A stretch of 64,000 nucleotides of DNA, taken from assembly GCF_024362385.1 (NCBI RefSeq), contig NZ_CP101466.1:372001-436000 (forward strand), in the 5' to 3' direction. The notes under the pieces are model-generated. The model was not told where the DNA came from and did no database searches. It saw nothing but the letters and a program-made list of their open reading frames with translations. Positions 41,811 to 51,800 of the stretch are shown here, piece after piece (the first letter of the stretch is position 1; the number at the start of each line of letters is the position of its first letter). The position numbers and the translations under genes were made by a program. Origin of the DNA: Arthrobacter sp. DNA4 (GTDB lineage: Bacteria; Actinomycetota; Actinomycetes; Actinomycetales; Micrococcaceae).

Positions 41811-42407
41811 ATGGCAGCTTCAGGACTTTCATCACCTGCCCGGCGCCCCGCCCGGGAGCTCCTGCTCGACGCTGCGGCGCGCCTTTTCTATGCAAACGGC
41901 GTCGCGGCCACCGGGATCGATACCATCACTGCCGAAGCCGGAGTGGCCAAAAAGAGCCTCTACAACAACTTCACTTCCAAGGCGGACCTGGTGGCCGCAT
42001 ATCTTGAGGCGAGGCACGAGGAATGGCTCGGCCTGTACCGCAAGCGGCTGGAAACGGCGCCGACACCGCGCAGCCAGGTCCTGGCCGTCTTCGATGCCTA
42101 CCTGGACCACGCCAACTTCGCCTACGAGCACGGCTTCCGGGGATGCGGCTTGCTCAACGCCGCCGCGGAACTGCCGGCCGGCGATCCCGGCCGGGACGCC
42201 GTGCGCCGCCACAAGGAAGAAGTCCAGGAACTCCTGGCCGGGCACGTGTCGGGGTTGTTGCCGGAGCGGGAGGAACAGGTCCCCGCCATCGCCGCGCACC
42301 TGGCGTTCCTGCTCGAAGGCGCCATGGCCCGCGCCGGGCTGGAAGGCAATGACGGTCCGCTGAAGGACGCCAGGCGCATGGCCGGACAGTTGCTGGACGC
42401 CCTGTGA
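41811..42407 (+). CDS. TetR/AcrR family regulator
   Basis: 198-aa repressor. The helix-turn-helix is at about residues 15-60 (RELLLDAAARLFYANGVAAT, then AGVAKKSLYNNFTSKADLVA), with the C-terminal ligand domain beyond. GAGGAG lies upstream of ATG 41811. A 32-bp palindrome covers its promoter. The EamA transporter starts inside its stop (GTGA), so the regulator controls its own operon and the exporter. The ligand is probably a compound exported or imported by that transporter. Confidence 0.92.
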   Translation: MAASGLSSPARRPARELLLDAAARLFYANGVAATGIDTITAEAGVAKKSLYNNFTSKADLVAAYLEARHEEWLGLYRKRLETAPTPRSQVLAVFDAYLDHANFAYEHGFRGCGLLNAAAELPAGDPGRDAVRRHKEEVQELLAGHVSGLLPEREEQVPAIAAHLAFLLEGAMARAGLEGNDGPLKDARRMAGQLLDAL

Positions 42408-43522
42408 GCATCGAGCGCCACCACCCCAAGGCCCAACGGTGGGGGGCAATGTCCGTGGTGGCTGCCTCCGTCCTCTGGGGCACCACCGGGACCGCAGCCA
42501 CCTTCGCCCCCGACGTGAGCCCGCTGGCCATTGGCGCCGTGGCAATGGGACTGGGCGGCCTGCTGCAGGCGCTCTTCGCAGCACGGCACATCGGCCTCCA
42601 GACGGGCAGCCTGCTCGCACGGTGGCGCCTGGTCTCGCTCGGTGCCGCGGCCGTGGCCACCTACCCCCTGGCCTTCTACAGCTCGATGCACCTCTCCGGC
42701 GTAGCGGTGGGAACCGTCGTCTCCATCGGCTCGGCCCCCGTGGCGGCAGCGCTCATCGAACGCTTCGCGGACAGGAAACCGCTGAGTAAGCAATGGATTC
42801 TTGGGGCCCTGCTGGGAGTCGGCGGCGCCGCATTGCTCTCCTTTGCCGGGCATGCCCCCGCAGCGTCATCACCGGTTCCAGCTGCTCCGGCTGCTGCGGG
42901 GGAGGCCACGGCTTGGAGTTCGACGGCGGGAATCCTCCTTGGGCTGCTGGCCGTCGCCACCTATGCCCTGTATTCCTGGGCGGCGCACCGCCTGACTGGT
43001 CTCGGTGTTACCCCCAGGGCCGCCATGGGCAGCATTTTCGGGCTGGGCGGACTCCTCCTGATGCCTGTCCTCGCGGTGACGGGCGGCCCGCTGCTGCAGT
43101 CCTGGGCCAACGCGGGCGTGGGGGCCTACATGGCTGTGGTGCCGATGTTCGCAGGGTATGTCCTGTTCGGCTGGGGCCTGGCCCGCGTGGGGGCGAGCAC
43201 GGCCACCAGCATCTCCCTGCTGGAGACCGTGGTGGCTGCTGTCCTCGCCGTACTGGTGGTGGGTGAAAGGCTCCCGGCGCTCGGCTGGCTTGGCGCCGCC
43301 GTCGTCCTGGCCAGCTTGTTCATCCTGACCCCACGCACCCGCGCACTGGCCCCCGCAACGGCATCATCACCCGCAACGGCATCATCACCCGCAGCGGCAC
43401 AGTCACGGGCAACAGAACGGCCTGTTGCGGAATCAGCCGGTGTGCTGCCGACCCGCGCTCCGGGCCAGTACCGTGGGGCCGAGCAGCAGGCAGGCGCCCA
43501 GCCCCAGCAGCAAAATCCCTAG
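42404..43522 (+). CDS. EamA family (DMT) transporter with Ala/Pro/Ser-rich tail
   Basis: 372-aa drug/metabolite transporter with ten predicted helices in two EamA repeats, e.g. VVAASVLWGTTGTAATFAP (repeat 1) and GILLGLLAVATYALYSWAA (repeat 2). The helical core ends near residue 308 (LFILTPRTRA). Beyond it is a 60-residue disordered tail coded in part by an 18-bp tandem repeat (43352-43387, partial third copy to 43400). The last 90 bases overlap the convergent DUF3040 gene, which suggests that the original stop was lost and translation now runs on. The start is GTG 42404 on the TetR stop. Confidence 0.85.
   Translation: MSIERHHPKAQRWGAMSVVAASVLWGTTGTAATFAPDVSPLAIGAVAMGLGGLLQALFAARHIGLQTGSLLARWRLVSLGAAAVATYPLAFYSSMHLSGVAVGTVVSIGSAPVAAALIERFADRKPLSKQWILGALLGVGGAALLSFAGHAPAASSPVPAAPAAAGEATAWSSTAGILLGLLAVATYALYSWAAHRLTGLGVTPRAAMGSIFGLGGLLLMPVLAVTGGPLLQSWANAGVGAYMAVVPMFAGYVLFGWGLARVGASTATSISLLETVVAAVLAVLVVGERLPALGWLGAAVVLASLFILTPRTRALAPATASSPATASSPAAAQSRATERPVAESAGVLPTRAPGQYRGAEQQAGAQPQQQNP
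43352..43400 (+). repeat. 18-bp tandem repeat in transporter tail
   Basis: The unit CCCGCAACGGCATCATCA occurs twice in full (43352-43369, 43370-43387), with a diverged partial third copy. It encodes alternating Pro, Ala, Thr, Ala, Ser, Ser in frame, so copy-number change keeps the reading frame. Confidence 0.85.
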
Positions 43523-43729
43523 CACCACCGCGCCCGGGGCAGGGACCCCGGCCCCTGCAAAGACGAGCACCACGCCGATCAGGGCCGCCAGGATCCCCGG
43601 GAACAGGCCTGCGGGGAAACGCCGCGCGGGATAGCCGGACAGCAGTTCCATGGCCAGGTGGGGATCGTCCGCGATCAGCCCCAGTTCGAGCTCCTTGAGC
43701 AGGCGTCGCTCCTCATCGGACATTGGCAT
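43433..43729 (-). CDS. DUF3040 domain membrane protein
   Basis: 98-aa actinobacterial protein. The N-terminal amphipathic segment MPMSDEERRLLKELELGL is diagnostic of DUF3040. Two hydrophobic helices follow (GILAALIGVVLVFAGAG and AVVLGILLLGLGACLLLG). Its last 90 bases overlap the convergent EamA gene end. The function is unknown. Typical length and the strong N-terminus make it a real gene, so the overlap is better explained by extension of the EamA frame. Confidence 0.85.
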   Translation of the reverse strand: MPMSDEERRLLKELELGLIADDPHLAMELLSGYPARRFPAGLFPGILAALIGVVLVFAGAGVPAPGAVVLGILLLGLGACLLLGPTVLARSAGRQHTG

Positions 43730-43823
43730 GGCGGGCCCCTGTTTTCCCTGGGAGGCGGTAACGGTATCGACCGTAGGAGCCTTCTACCGGTTAGTCAATA
43801 GGTGCAGCGGCCCGGCACTGCCC

Positions 43824-44357
43824 TCACTCCAGGACGTCGTAACGCAGCTCATCGCCCGTTACCCGTACGCCTCTGGTGGGAACGTGCGGAACTGCCTTGG
43901 CCGTCGGCATCAGGTGTTCAACGGGCAGGCTTACCAGCAGGACGCAATGGTCCGCGATGAGGCGGCGGTGGCAGCGCCACCACAGGGTTTCGCTGCACAT
44001 GATTGCGGTGGTTGCCGCCTGGGAGCCTGCCACCAGTTCTGCGGCTGCCGCCAGGAAGTCTTCACTGCGCATATAGCCTGCGTAGGCGCGGAACGACTCG
44101 TTGCGGAGGGCCGTATCCGGAGAGTCCGGGAGCAGCTTGCGGAACCCGCCCAGCCGCTTCTCCCAGCGGTAGTCGATGCACGCCTCCGGAAGCCACAGGG
44201 CCAAACGGTCCTTGCCGAAATGCGGATACTTGCGGCTGCCCGGGCCGATCCGGACATCCACCAGGGACGTCACTCCGGCGCTGCGGAGCAGCCCGGCGAA
44301 GTCCTCCTCGGACGCGGTGCCGTGACCTACGGTGAACAGGGCCTTCATCGAAGCCAT
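43824..44357 (-). CDS. DUF488 domain-containing protein
   Basis: 177-aa protein of the DUF488 family. Typical motifs are LFTVGHGTASEEDFAGLL near the start, TSLVDVRIGPGSRKYPHFGK, YRWEKRLGGFRKL, and AIMCSETLWWRCHRRLIADH, with the Cys-rich segment that may bind metal or take part in redox. Biochemical function is not established. The start is uncertain among 44366 (GTG), 44357 and 44348; no ribosome site is clear. It lies 36 bases after the stop of the aldo/keto reductase on the same strand. Confidence 0.82.
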   Translation of the reverse strand: MASMKALFTVGHGTASEEDFAGLLRSAGVTSLVDVRIGPGSRKYPHFGKDRLALWLPEACIDYRWEKRLGGFRKLLPDSPDTALRNESFRAYAGYMRSEDFLAAAAELVAGSQAATTAIMCSETLWWRCHRRLIADHCVLLVSLPVEHLMPTAKAVPHVPTRGVRVTGDELRYDVLE

Positions 44358-44393
44358 GATAGGCACGTGGGCGGGGTGGCCCGCAGAAGCCGG

Positions 44394-45440
44394 CTACCGT
44401 CGTCGTAATTCGGCGAACTCGATGGACGGCACGATGGCGCCCGCATCCCGCTCCACGAAGTTGGTGCCCGGGGGCACCAGGTCGTCGATGGCGTCCAGTA
44501 CTGTCTCGCCCAGCTGGACGTCGGCTGCGCGAAGGTACGCCTGGAGGTGTTCCTCGCTACGGGGGCCGATGATCACGCTGCTGATGGCGGGGTGGGTCAG
44601 GGCGAACCCCACCGCCAGGTCCACCAGGGACAGCTCCAGCTTGTCCGCCAGGCGGGCCAAGGAGTCTGCGGCGAGCAGCTTCCGCTCGCTGGACGGTCCG
44701 GACAGGTCGTACCGGCCGGGAAGCGTATGGACGCGGGTGGGCGGCTTGCCCGATTCCAGCACGAAACTGCCGGAAAGCCAGCCGCCCGCCAGGGGCCCGT
44801 ACGCAAGGACACCCAGGCCGTACTGTTGGGCAATCGGCAGCACGTCGCGTTCATTGCCGCGGACCAGCATGGAATACGGGACCTGGTTGCCCACCGGCGG
44901 GATCAGGTGGTTGGTGGTGGCCAGCCATTGTGCCTCCACCAGCTGCGCCGGCGTGAACACCGAGGTGCCGTAGTACAGGATCTTGCCCTGGCGGATGAGG
45001 TCGTTCAGGGTGGTGATGGTTTCCAGGACGTCGGTGTTGTAGTCCGGCCGATGAGCCTGGTAGAGGTCGATCCGGTCCGTCTGCAGCCGGCGGAGGCTGC
45101 CCTCCACAGCCTGCATGATCCAGCGCCGGGAGTTCCCGGAATGCGCGGGGTTGCGGCTCATCTGGCCGTGAAACTTGGTGGCCAGGAAGACGTCGTCCCG
45201 GCGTCCCCGGAGTGCGCGGCCTACCACCTGCTCCGATTCGCCCTGCGAGTAGACATCGGCGGTATCAACCGCGGTGATGCCGGCGTCCAGGGCCGCGTGG
45301 ATGATGCGGATGCTCTCGTCGGCCCCGGTGGGTGCACCCTGGCCGTTGCCGGTCCCCTCACCGAAATTCATGGTCCCAAGGGTGAGGGGACTGATGGGGG
45401 TTCCCGACCGTCCAAACACCCGCAGTTCGCTCAGGCTCAT
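44394..45440 (-). CDS. Aldo/keto reductase
   Basis: 348-aa NADPH-dependent TIM-barrel oxidoreductase. The catalytic tetrad is visible as Asp and Tyr in VDTADVYSQGESE, Lys in VFLATKFHGQM, and the His region in LYQAHRPDYN. Cofactor binding is shown by SVIIGPRSEEHLQAYL. It belongs to the YajO/Tas-like open-barrel group. The start at 45440 (MSLSELRVF) has CGGAG just upstream. The substrate is unknown. It shares its strand with DUF488. Confidence 0.9.
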   Translation of the reverse strand: MSLSELRVFGRSGTPISPLTLGTMNFGEGTGNGQGAPTGADESIRIIHAALDAGITAVDTADVYSQGESEQVVGRALRGRRDDVFLATKFHGQMSRNPAHSGNSRRWIMQAVEGSLRRLQTDRIDLYQAHRPDYNTDVLETITTLNDLIRQGKILYYGTSVFTPAQLVEAQWLATTNHLIPPVGNQVPYSMLVRGNERDVLPIAQQYGLGVLAYGPLAGGWLSGSFVLESGKPPTRVHTLPGRYDLSGPSSERKLLAADSLARLADKLELSLVDLAVGFALTHPAISSVIIGPRSEEHLQAYLRAADVQLGETVLDAIDDLVPPGTNFVERDAGAIVPSIEFAELRRR

Positions 45441-45574
45441 CTCCGGTCTCCTCCATTCAGTTGCCGTCCCCTGGATCGTCACGACGCTACACAGATCAGG
45501 CAGGCGGCCGCAGATTTCCGTTTTAGTCCTTCTCTTTTCGTCGCATGGAGTAACCGGGGCAGCGGGGATGACGT

Positions 45575-45613
45575 TTTGTGGCGCACAAAGGAGGAGGGAA
45601 CAACGCCTATATT
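45575..45613 (+). promoter_or_regulatory. Possible promoter of the ANTAR gene
   Basis: TTTGTG-GCG-CACAAA (45575-45589) is a perfect small inverted repeat. TATATT at 45608-45613 is a good -10 hexamer but ends six bases before the ATG, so the mRNA could be leaderless. A weak GAGGG site overlaps the same bases. Confidence 0.4.
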
Positions 45614-45619
45614 GAGGGC

Positions 45620-46354
45620 ATGGGCATCCTCAGCAGCGATGAACAGTTCGTCCAGTTGCACGACCTCATTATCGGCAGCAGCAACGTGGCCGACTTCCTG
45701 TCCGAGCTTTCCGCTGTTGCCGCGTCAGCGCTCAGCGATGCAGCGGGCGTCTTCATCGAATGCGGGGTCACGCTCCGCCGCCGCAAACGCAGCGCCACCA
45801 TTGCCGGCAGCAGCGAACGGGCCGTCGTGCTGGACAAGCTGGAACAGGCCCTCGGGGAAGGGCCGTGCATCGCCTCCCTGGACGCAATGAAGCCCATGGT
45901 CCTGTCCGACGTCCACACCGATACCCGCTGGCCTGAATACCAGAAGGTGCTGGCCGACAACGGCTGCCGCAGCGTGCTGGGCGTGCCTTTGGCGCTCGAC
46001 CGGAACCAGGCGGCCGCGTTGAACTTCTTCGCCGCGGAGCCCGACGTCTTTGCCCCCAATGTCATCCGCACGGCGGAGGGGTTTGCGGACCTTGCCGGCC
46101 GGGCGCTTCGACTGGCCCTGCGGATCGCGGACGCCCAGAACCTGGCGGACGACTTGAAGGCCGCGATGGCGAACCGCACCGCGATCGACCTTGCGTGCGG
46201 GGTGATCATGGCGCAGAACCGGTGTACCCAGGATGAAGCCATGGCCCTGCTCACCAAGGCATCCAGCCACCGGAACCAGAAGCTGCGGGACCTGGCCGCT
46301 GAAGTCCTTGGCAGGGTGAGTACCGGGCCGGTGACGACGCACTTCGATCCGTAG
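45620..46354 (+). CDS. GAF and ANTAR domain transcription antiterminator
   Basis: 244-aa regulator. The GAF sensor spans about residues 20-165 (LSDAAGVFIECGVTLRRR to GFADLAGRALRLAL). The ANTAR RNA-binding three-helix domain spans about 172-232 (LADDLKAAMANRTAIDLACG, then IMAQNRCTQDEAMALLTKAS). ANTAR proteins bind paired hairpins in leader RNAs and prevent termination. Here the sensor may read a redox or small-molecule signal. Start ATG 45620 is favoured over GTG 45578. No target hairpin pair is evident next to it. Confidence 0.93.
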   Translation: MGILSSDEQFVQLHDLIIGSSNVADFLSELSAVAASALSDAAGVFIECGVTLRRRKRSATIAGSSERAVVLDKLEQALGEGPCIASLDAMKPMVLSDVHTDTRWPEYQKVLADNGCRSVLGVPLALDRNQAAALNFFAAEPDVFAPNVIRTAEGFADLAGRALRLALRIADAQNLADDLKAAMANRTAIDLACGVIMAQNRCTQDEAMALLTKASSHRNQKLRDLAAEVLGRVSTGPVTTHFDP

Positions 46355-46529
46355 GCAGCCCGGATCCACTCCCTATAAACCGGTCTTGACCCGCTTGTAT
46401 GCCGCCTGGGTTTCGCCTCCGCGCCGCGCTGCAATAATCTGAACCAACGGTTGTGCACGGGGGTGTGAGCGCCCGGCACGACAGGCAGCACTGTAAGTTC
46501 CGGGACCATCACAGACGAGGCGGACGCCC

Positions 46530-48752
46530 ATGACGGCTTCAGACCAGCAGCACGCAGCACGGCCAACGACGCCCGCAGACCCTCCAGCCGCGGCGCCAGG
46601 GCCGGTGGATCCGCACCTGCTGCAGCAACTGGCCGACGCGCACGGCGTGGGCACGTCCTTCCAGGGCTGGGACGGCCTTCCGCACTCCGTTGCCGAACCG
46701 ACGCTGATCAAAGTGCTGGCGGCGCTGGGAGTCGAGGCCCACACCAACCAGCACATCGAGGCCGCCCTGGCCGAGGTGGAACTGGCGCCCTGGCGGCGGA
46801 TGCTGCCACCCGCCGTCGTCATCAAGCAGGGCGAACCGGCGCAGGTTCCGGTCCACGTGCGGGACGGTGCCACAGCCAGCCTCACCATCAACCTTGAAGG
46901 GGGAGCCGGATCCAGGGAGGCGCTCCAGCAGGACATCTGGATCCAGCCCCGGGAGGTCGACGGCGTCTCCACCGGACGTGCCACGTTCTCCCTGCCCGAG
47001 GACCTGCCGTTGGGCTGGCACACCCTGCATGCGGAGGCAGAGGGCGCCACGGCCAGTGCCGTCCTGGTGGTCACGCCCGCCCGGCTAACGACGGCAAAAC
47101 CTTTGGAGGAACGCCGCGGCTGGGGGCTGGCCACGCAACTGTATTCGGTCCGGTCCAAGCGGTCATGGGGCATCGGCGACTTTGCGGACCTGGCGGACCT
47201 GGCGGCCATCAGCGGTGCGCGCGGGGCCGATTATGTGCTGGTCAACCCGCTGCACGCGGCGGAGCCCGTCCCGCCCGTCCAGCCCTCGCCCTATTCGCCG
47301 TCCACCCGCCGGTTCTTCAACCCGCTGTACATCCGCATCGAGGCCATCCCCGAACTGGCGTACCTCCGGCCCCGGAAACGGGCGGCGCTGGAAAAGCTGC
47401 ACGAGGAAGTGGCCGGCCTGAACCGGGACGCTGCGCGGTTGGACCGGGACGCTGTCTATGCGGCCAAGCTGCAGGCACTGGAGATGCTGTACCACACGCG
47501 GCGTTCGCCCTCCCGGCAAGCCGCCTTCGAGGAGTTCTGCCGCATCTCCGGCAGCGGGCTGGATGATTTTGCGCTTTGGTCCGCCATCCGCGAGGACCTG
47601 GCGCCCGGTGATCCGTTGTGGGCGGATCCGGCGTGCGCCATCGGAACACCTGAGGCGGAGTCGCTGCGGGAGAAGCTGGCGGACCGGATCGGGTTCCACC
47701 GCTGGCTGCAGTGGATCTGCGATGAGCAACTGGAAAACGCCCAGCAGGTGGCGCTCCGCTCCGGCATGCGGCTGGGCGTGGTGCACGACCTTGCAGTCGG
47801 CGTGGACCACAACAGTGCCGACGCGTGGACGCTGGGCCGTGTGCTGGCCCCGAACACCAGCGTGGGCGCGCCGCCGGACATGTACAACCAGCAGGGCCAG
47901 GACTGGGGCCAGCCGCCATGGCACCCGGCCCGCCTGGCCGAGGCCGGTTACGAACCGTTCCGCAACATGCTGGCGAACGTGCTCCGGCACGCCGGCGGCA
48001 TCCGCGTGGACCACATCCTGGGCCTGTTCCGGCTGTGGTGGATTCCCATGGGGAACGCGCCCGGGGACGGTGCCTATGTCCGGTACGACCACGAGGCATT
48101 GATCGGCATCCTGGCCCTTGAGGCGCACCGCGCCGGGGCCGTGGTGATCGGAGAGGACCTGGGCACCTTCGAACCCTGGGTGCGTGACTACCTCGCGGCC
48201 CGCGGCATCCTGGGTACGTCCATCCTCTGGTTTGAGTACGACGGCGAGTCGCCCCTTGCGCCGGAAAAGTACCGTACGCAGGCGCTCGCAAGCGTAAACA
48301 CCCATGACCTTCCGCCCACGGCAGGCTACCTTGCAGGGGACCACGTGGGGCTGCGGAGCCGGCTGGGACTGCTGGAGCGGTCTGAGGAGGAAGAACGGGC
48401 CGAGCACAACGCGTCGCTGGAGAAGATGTTTGCCCTGCTGCGCGAACGCGGGTACCTCTCCGAGGGGGCAGCCGGCGGAGCCGGTGCGCAGTCGGCGGAG
48501 GAGCACACCATCGAGGCGCTGCACCTCCTGCTGGCCCAGGCACCGTCTGTACTGCTCGGTGTGGCACTGGTGGACGCGGTGGGGGAGCGGCGGGTGCAGA
48601 ACCAGCCCGGAACAACGGAAGCCCTGTATCCAAACTGGCAGGTTCCGCTGGGCGGCCCGGACGGCAGGCCGGTTTACCTGGACGACCTCCCCGGCAATAA
48701 GCGCTTCAACGCACTGCTCGCTGCCGTGGAGGGATCCCTGCACGGGTCCTGA
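46530..48752 (+). CDS. malQ: 4-alpha-glucanotransferase
   Basis: 740-aa GH77 enzyme of the longer actinobacterial type, with an extra N-terminal domain (about 1-165). The barrel begins at GWGLATQLYSVRSKRSWGIG. The nucleophile Asp is in GGIRVDHILGLFRLWWIP, the acid/base Glu in VVIGEDLGTFEPWVRDYL, and the third carboxylate in VNTHDLPPTAGYLAG. It disproportionates maltooligosaccharides in the cytoplasm and would process products of the secreted amylase encoded convergently next to it. A 22-bp stem terminator follows. Confidence 0.94.
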   Translation: MTASDQQHAARPTTPADPPAAAPGPVDPHLLQQLADAHGVGTSFQGWDGLPHSVAEPTLIKVLAALGVEAHTNQHIEAALAEVELAPWRRMLPPAVVIKQGEPAQVPVHVRDGATASLTINLEGGAGSREALQQDIWIQPREVDGVSTGRATFSLPEDLPLGWHTLHAEAEGATASAVLVVTPARLTTAKPLEERRGWGLATQLYSVRSKRSWGIGDFADLADLAAISGARGADYVLVNPLHAAEPVPPVQPSPYSPSTRRFFNPLYIRIEAIPELAYLRPRKRAALEKLHEEVAGLNRDAARLDRDAVYAAKLQALEMLYHTRRSPSRQAAFEEFCRISGSGLDDFALWSAIREDLAPGDPLWADPACAIGTPEAESLREKLADRIGFHRWLQWICDEQLENAQQVALRSGMRLGVVHDLAVGVDHNSADAWTLGRVLAPNTSVGAPPDMYNQQGQDWGQPPWHPARLAEAGYEPFRNMLANVLRHAGGIRVDHILGLFRLWWIPMGNAPGDGAYVRYDHEALIGILALEAHRAGAVVIGEDLGTFEPWVRDYLAARGILGTSILWFEYDGESPLAPEKYRTQALASVNTHDLPPTAGYLAGDHVGLRSRLGLLERSEEEERAEHNASLEKMFALLRERGYLSEGAAGGAGAQSAEEHTIEALHLLLAQAPSVLLGVALVDAVGERRVQNQPGTTEALYPNWQVPLGGPDGRPVYLDDLPGNKRFNALLAAVEGSLHGS

Positions 48753-48762
48753 CTGGCTGGTT

Positions 48763-48810
48763 AACCACCATGGCCCCGCCGCTTCCGTAAGCGGCGGGGC
48801 CATGGTGGTT
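48763..48810. terminator. Long bidirectional terminator between malQ and amylase gene
   Basis: The arms 48763-48784 and 48789-48810 are exact 22-bp complements with loop CCGT, followed on the plus strand by GTTGTT. It is placed 10 bases after the malQ stop and 11 bases before the amylase stop. Confidence 0.93.
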
Positions 48811-48821
48811 GTTCCGCTGAA

Positions 48822-51800
48822 CTAGCGTGCGGTGATCACGTGGGTGAAGTGGTCGTAGCGGAAGGTGACCGGGCCGCCGTCGTGCTCAAACACGATGTTG
48901 GCTCCGGGCGTTGCCCCGCCGGCCCCGTAGCTGACGTCCCATGACTTGTTGAGGGCCGCCTTGAACTCGTAGCTCCCTGCCGGCAGGTCAGGCACGGTGA
49001 GCTTCCAGACGAGGTCTGCCGGGTCCAGGACCAGCTGGGCCTGCTGGCAGGCCGGCTCCCAGTCGGTGGCGCAGCCCAGCTCGCTGTCCATGCTTCCGGC
49101 CGCCGCCACGGCGGACGGCTGCTGCGACGCGTAGACGGCGCTGAGCAGGTGCGTGCTGTTGTCGTAGCGGAAGGTGACCGGTCCGCCGGGGTGGTCCAGC
49201 ACGATGTTCTGGCCATTCAGCTGGCCGTCGGAACCGTAGTTTTCGTCCCAGCCGCCGTTGAGCGCGGCCTTGTATTCGTACTTCCCGGTAAGCAGGTCCG
49301 CGGTCAGCCGCCAGATGCGGTCCGCCGGGTCCAGGACCATCTTTGCCTGCGGGCAGGCCGGATCCCACTGCGCGGTGCAGCCCATGGCCTGGTTCAGTGA
49401 TCCGGCCACCGTGACCGAGTCGGGCTGCGGCGCCTGGCCTACCGTGACGGTCCTGGTGCCGCTGGTGACGCTGAAGGCCGTGCCGGCCATGACGGCCCGG
49501 TACTGGACCTTCGTGCCGTCAGCCAGCGTGGAGACATCATCGGTTGCCGAGTACACGGGCGACGACGAGTCGGTCCCCACCGCCGTCCAGTCTCCGCCGT
49601 TCACGCTGCGCTCAAAGGACACCACGTGGCTGGCCTTCTCCGGATCGGCGGTGGCGCTCAGCTCCACCTTTCCTTCCACGCTGCTGCCTTCGGCGGGCTT
49701 CTGCAGGGTCAGCACGGGCGCGGGGACGCTTGCTTGACGGCTCTGGCTGGTGGCGGTGTGGCCGCCGTTGTCCAGCACGGTGGCGCGGTACTCCAGGGGT
49801 GTGCCGGCGTCCAGGGCCGCGACGTCGTGGAACACCTGGTACGGGGCGGTGTCGTCCGTGCCGATCGGCTGCCACTGGCCGCCTGCCGTTCGGGCCTCGA
49901 AGGTGACCTCGTAGAACGAAGTACCGTCGACGTCGGCCGTCACGTTGATGCGCCCGTTGTCGCTTGGGGCTGCGGCCGGCTGTTGCAGGGCGACGGCGGG
50001 TGCAGCCTTTGAGTGCGGGATCCGCCCCGAGGATTCGTAGACGACGGCGGAAAGCGGCGGCACGGTGACCGTCAGCTTGGCGTCCTCCGAGGTTTTGGCC
50101 TCGTCGGCCCCTTCGCCGTAAATGCGCGTGTAGCTGCGCTTGGCAATGTAGGTGGGGATTTCGGCCGTCTGCGGCTGGGCGCTGTTGTTCAGGGCCACCA
50201 CGTATTCGCGCTGGTCCTGGGCGTCCGTGCGGGAGAAGGCGTAGATGCCTGGGCCGTCCGAGGCGTAGCGGTGCTGGTGGGCGCCGTTCCGCAGTGCCGG
50301 ATGCTCCTTGGTGAGGGCGGCCAGGTCGCGGATCTTCGCATACAGCGGATGGCCAGGGTTGAAGTTGTCCGTGGCGTGGGTGGCATCCGTGCCCAGCAGG
50401 TCGTCGTCGAGGTAGTCCGGGACCTTGCTTGCGAAGAGTGTCTGGCGGGCGTCCTGGTCGCCGCCGGGGCCGGTGAATCCCTGTTCGTCGCCGTAGTACA
50501 CCACCGGGTTGCCGCGGGAGAAGTACATCAGCTCGTGGGCCAGTTCGTCGCGGGCCACCTTCTCGGCATCGCTGGCGGCCGGGTTGTCCTGGCTGATGAA
50601 ACTGCCGATGCGGCCCATGTCGTGGTTGCCCAGGAAGGTTGGCAGTTCGTAGACGTTGGAGTCGGCGTCGGTGTACCAGTCGTCCCCGGCGAAGAAGGTT
50701 TGCAGGGCCTTGGCGTCCTGGCCCTTGGACGCGAAGTTGCGGGCCGCATCCTGGAAGGGGAAGTCCAGGACTGCCTGCATCTTGTTGCGGGTGGTGAACT
50801 GGGACGTGAAGCTCTTGGTGGTGTCGAAGACCTCGCCGAACATGAAGAACTCGTCCTTGCCGTGCTCTTTGGCGTAGTTGAGGACGTTGGGGCCGAATTC
50901 CTGCCAGAACTCGTTGTTGACATGCTTCATGGTGTCGATCCGGAAGCCGTCCACGCCGAAGTCGCCGATCCAGGACTTGTAGATGTCCTCCATGCCGTGC
51001 ACCACTTTGGGGTTTTCGGTGAACAGGTCATCGAGGCCGAAGAAGTCACCGTACATGGAGTCCTCGCCGGTAAAGGTGGTGTCGCCCCGGTTGTGGTACA
51101 GCGTGGGGTCGTTCAGCCAGGCCGGCACTTTGAGGTTTTCTTCGCCGGGTGTCAGGACGGGTTTGTAAGGGAATGAAGTGTTCGCGTCCAACTGGGGGAA
51201 GGTCCCGGTGCCGGCATAGTCGCGGTCATCGAAGGGTTCGCCCGAGGCCGTCTTGTACGGGACGGCGTCCTTGGAGACGTAGCCTTTGCGGTCGCCCTCC
51301 TGGTAGCCGATGACGTCAGCCGTGTGGTTGGTGATGATGTCGAAGTACACCTTCATGCCGCGGGCGTGGGCCTCGTCAATCAGGGCCTTGAGTTCGTCAT
51401 TGGTGCCCAGGTGCGGATCGATCTGGGTGAAGTCGGTGACCCAGTAACCGTGGTAACCGGCTGACTTGTCTTCCGGCTGGACTGCCTTGTTCTTAAAGCT
51501 GGGGGTCAGCCAGATCGACGTGGTGCCCAGGCCCTGGATGTAGTCGATCTTGTTTCGGAGGCCGGCGAGGTCGCCGCCGTTGTAGAAGCCTTTCTTTGTG
51601 GGATCGAAGCCGGAGACCATGGGATCGGGGCCAAGGCCGCCTTGGTCGTTGGCCGTGCTGCCGTTGCTGAACCGGTCCGCCATGACGAAGTAGAAGTTTT
51701 CATCCGTCACGGGACCGCGCAGCGAATGCAGGGCGGGCGCGGATCCCTGGTTCCTGGTGCCCGGGTCGTTGGACCCTGGACCGTTGGGGGCGGCCTGCGC

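Noticed and set aside
43352..43400. CRISPR or mobile-element repeat
   Set aside because: Only two full 18-bp units, adjacent and in frame within a coding region.
50013..51176. 387-aa plus-strand frame inside the amylase region
   Set aside because: Val/Gly-rich antisense shadow of the GH13 domain.
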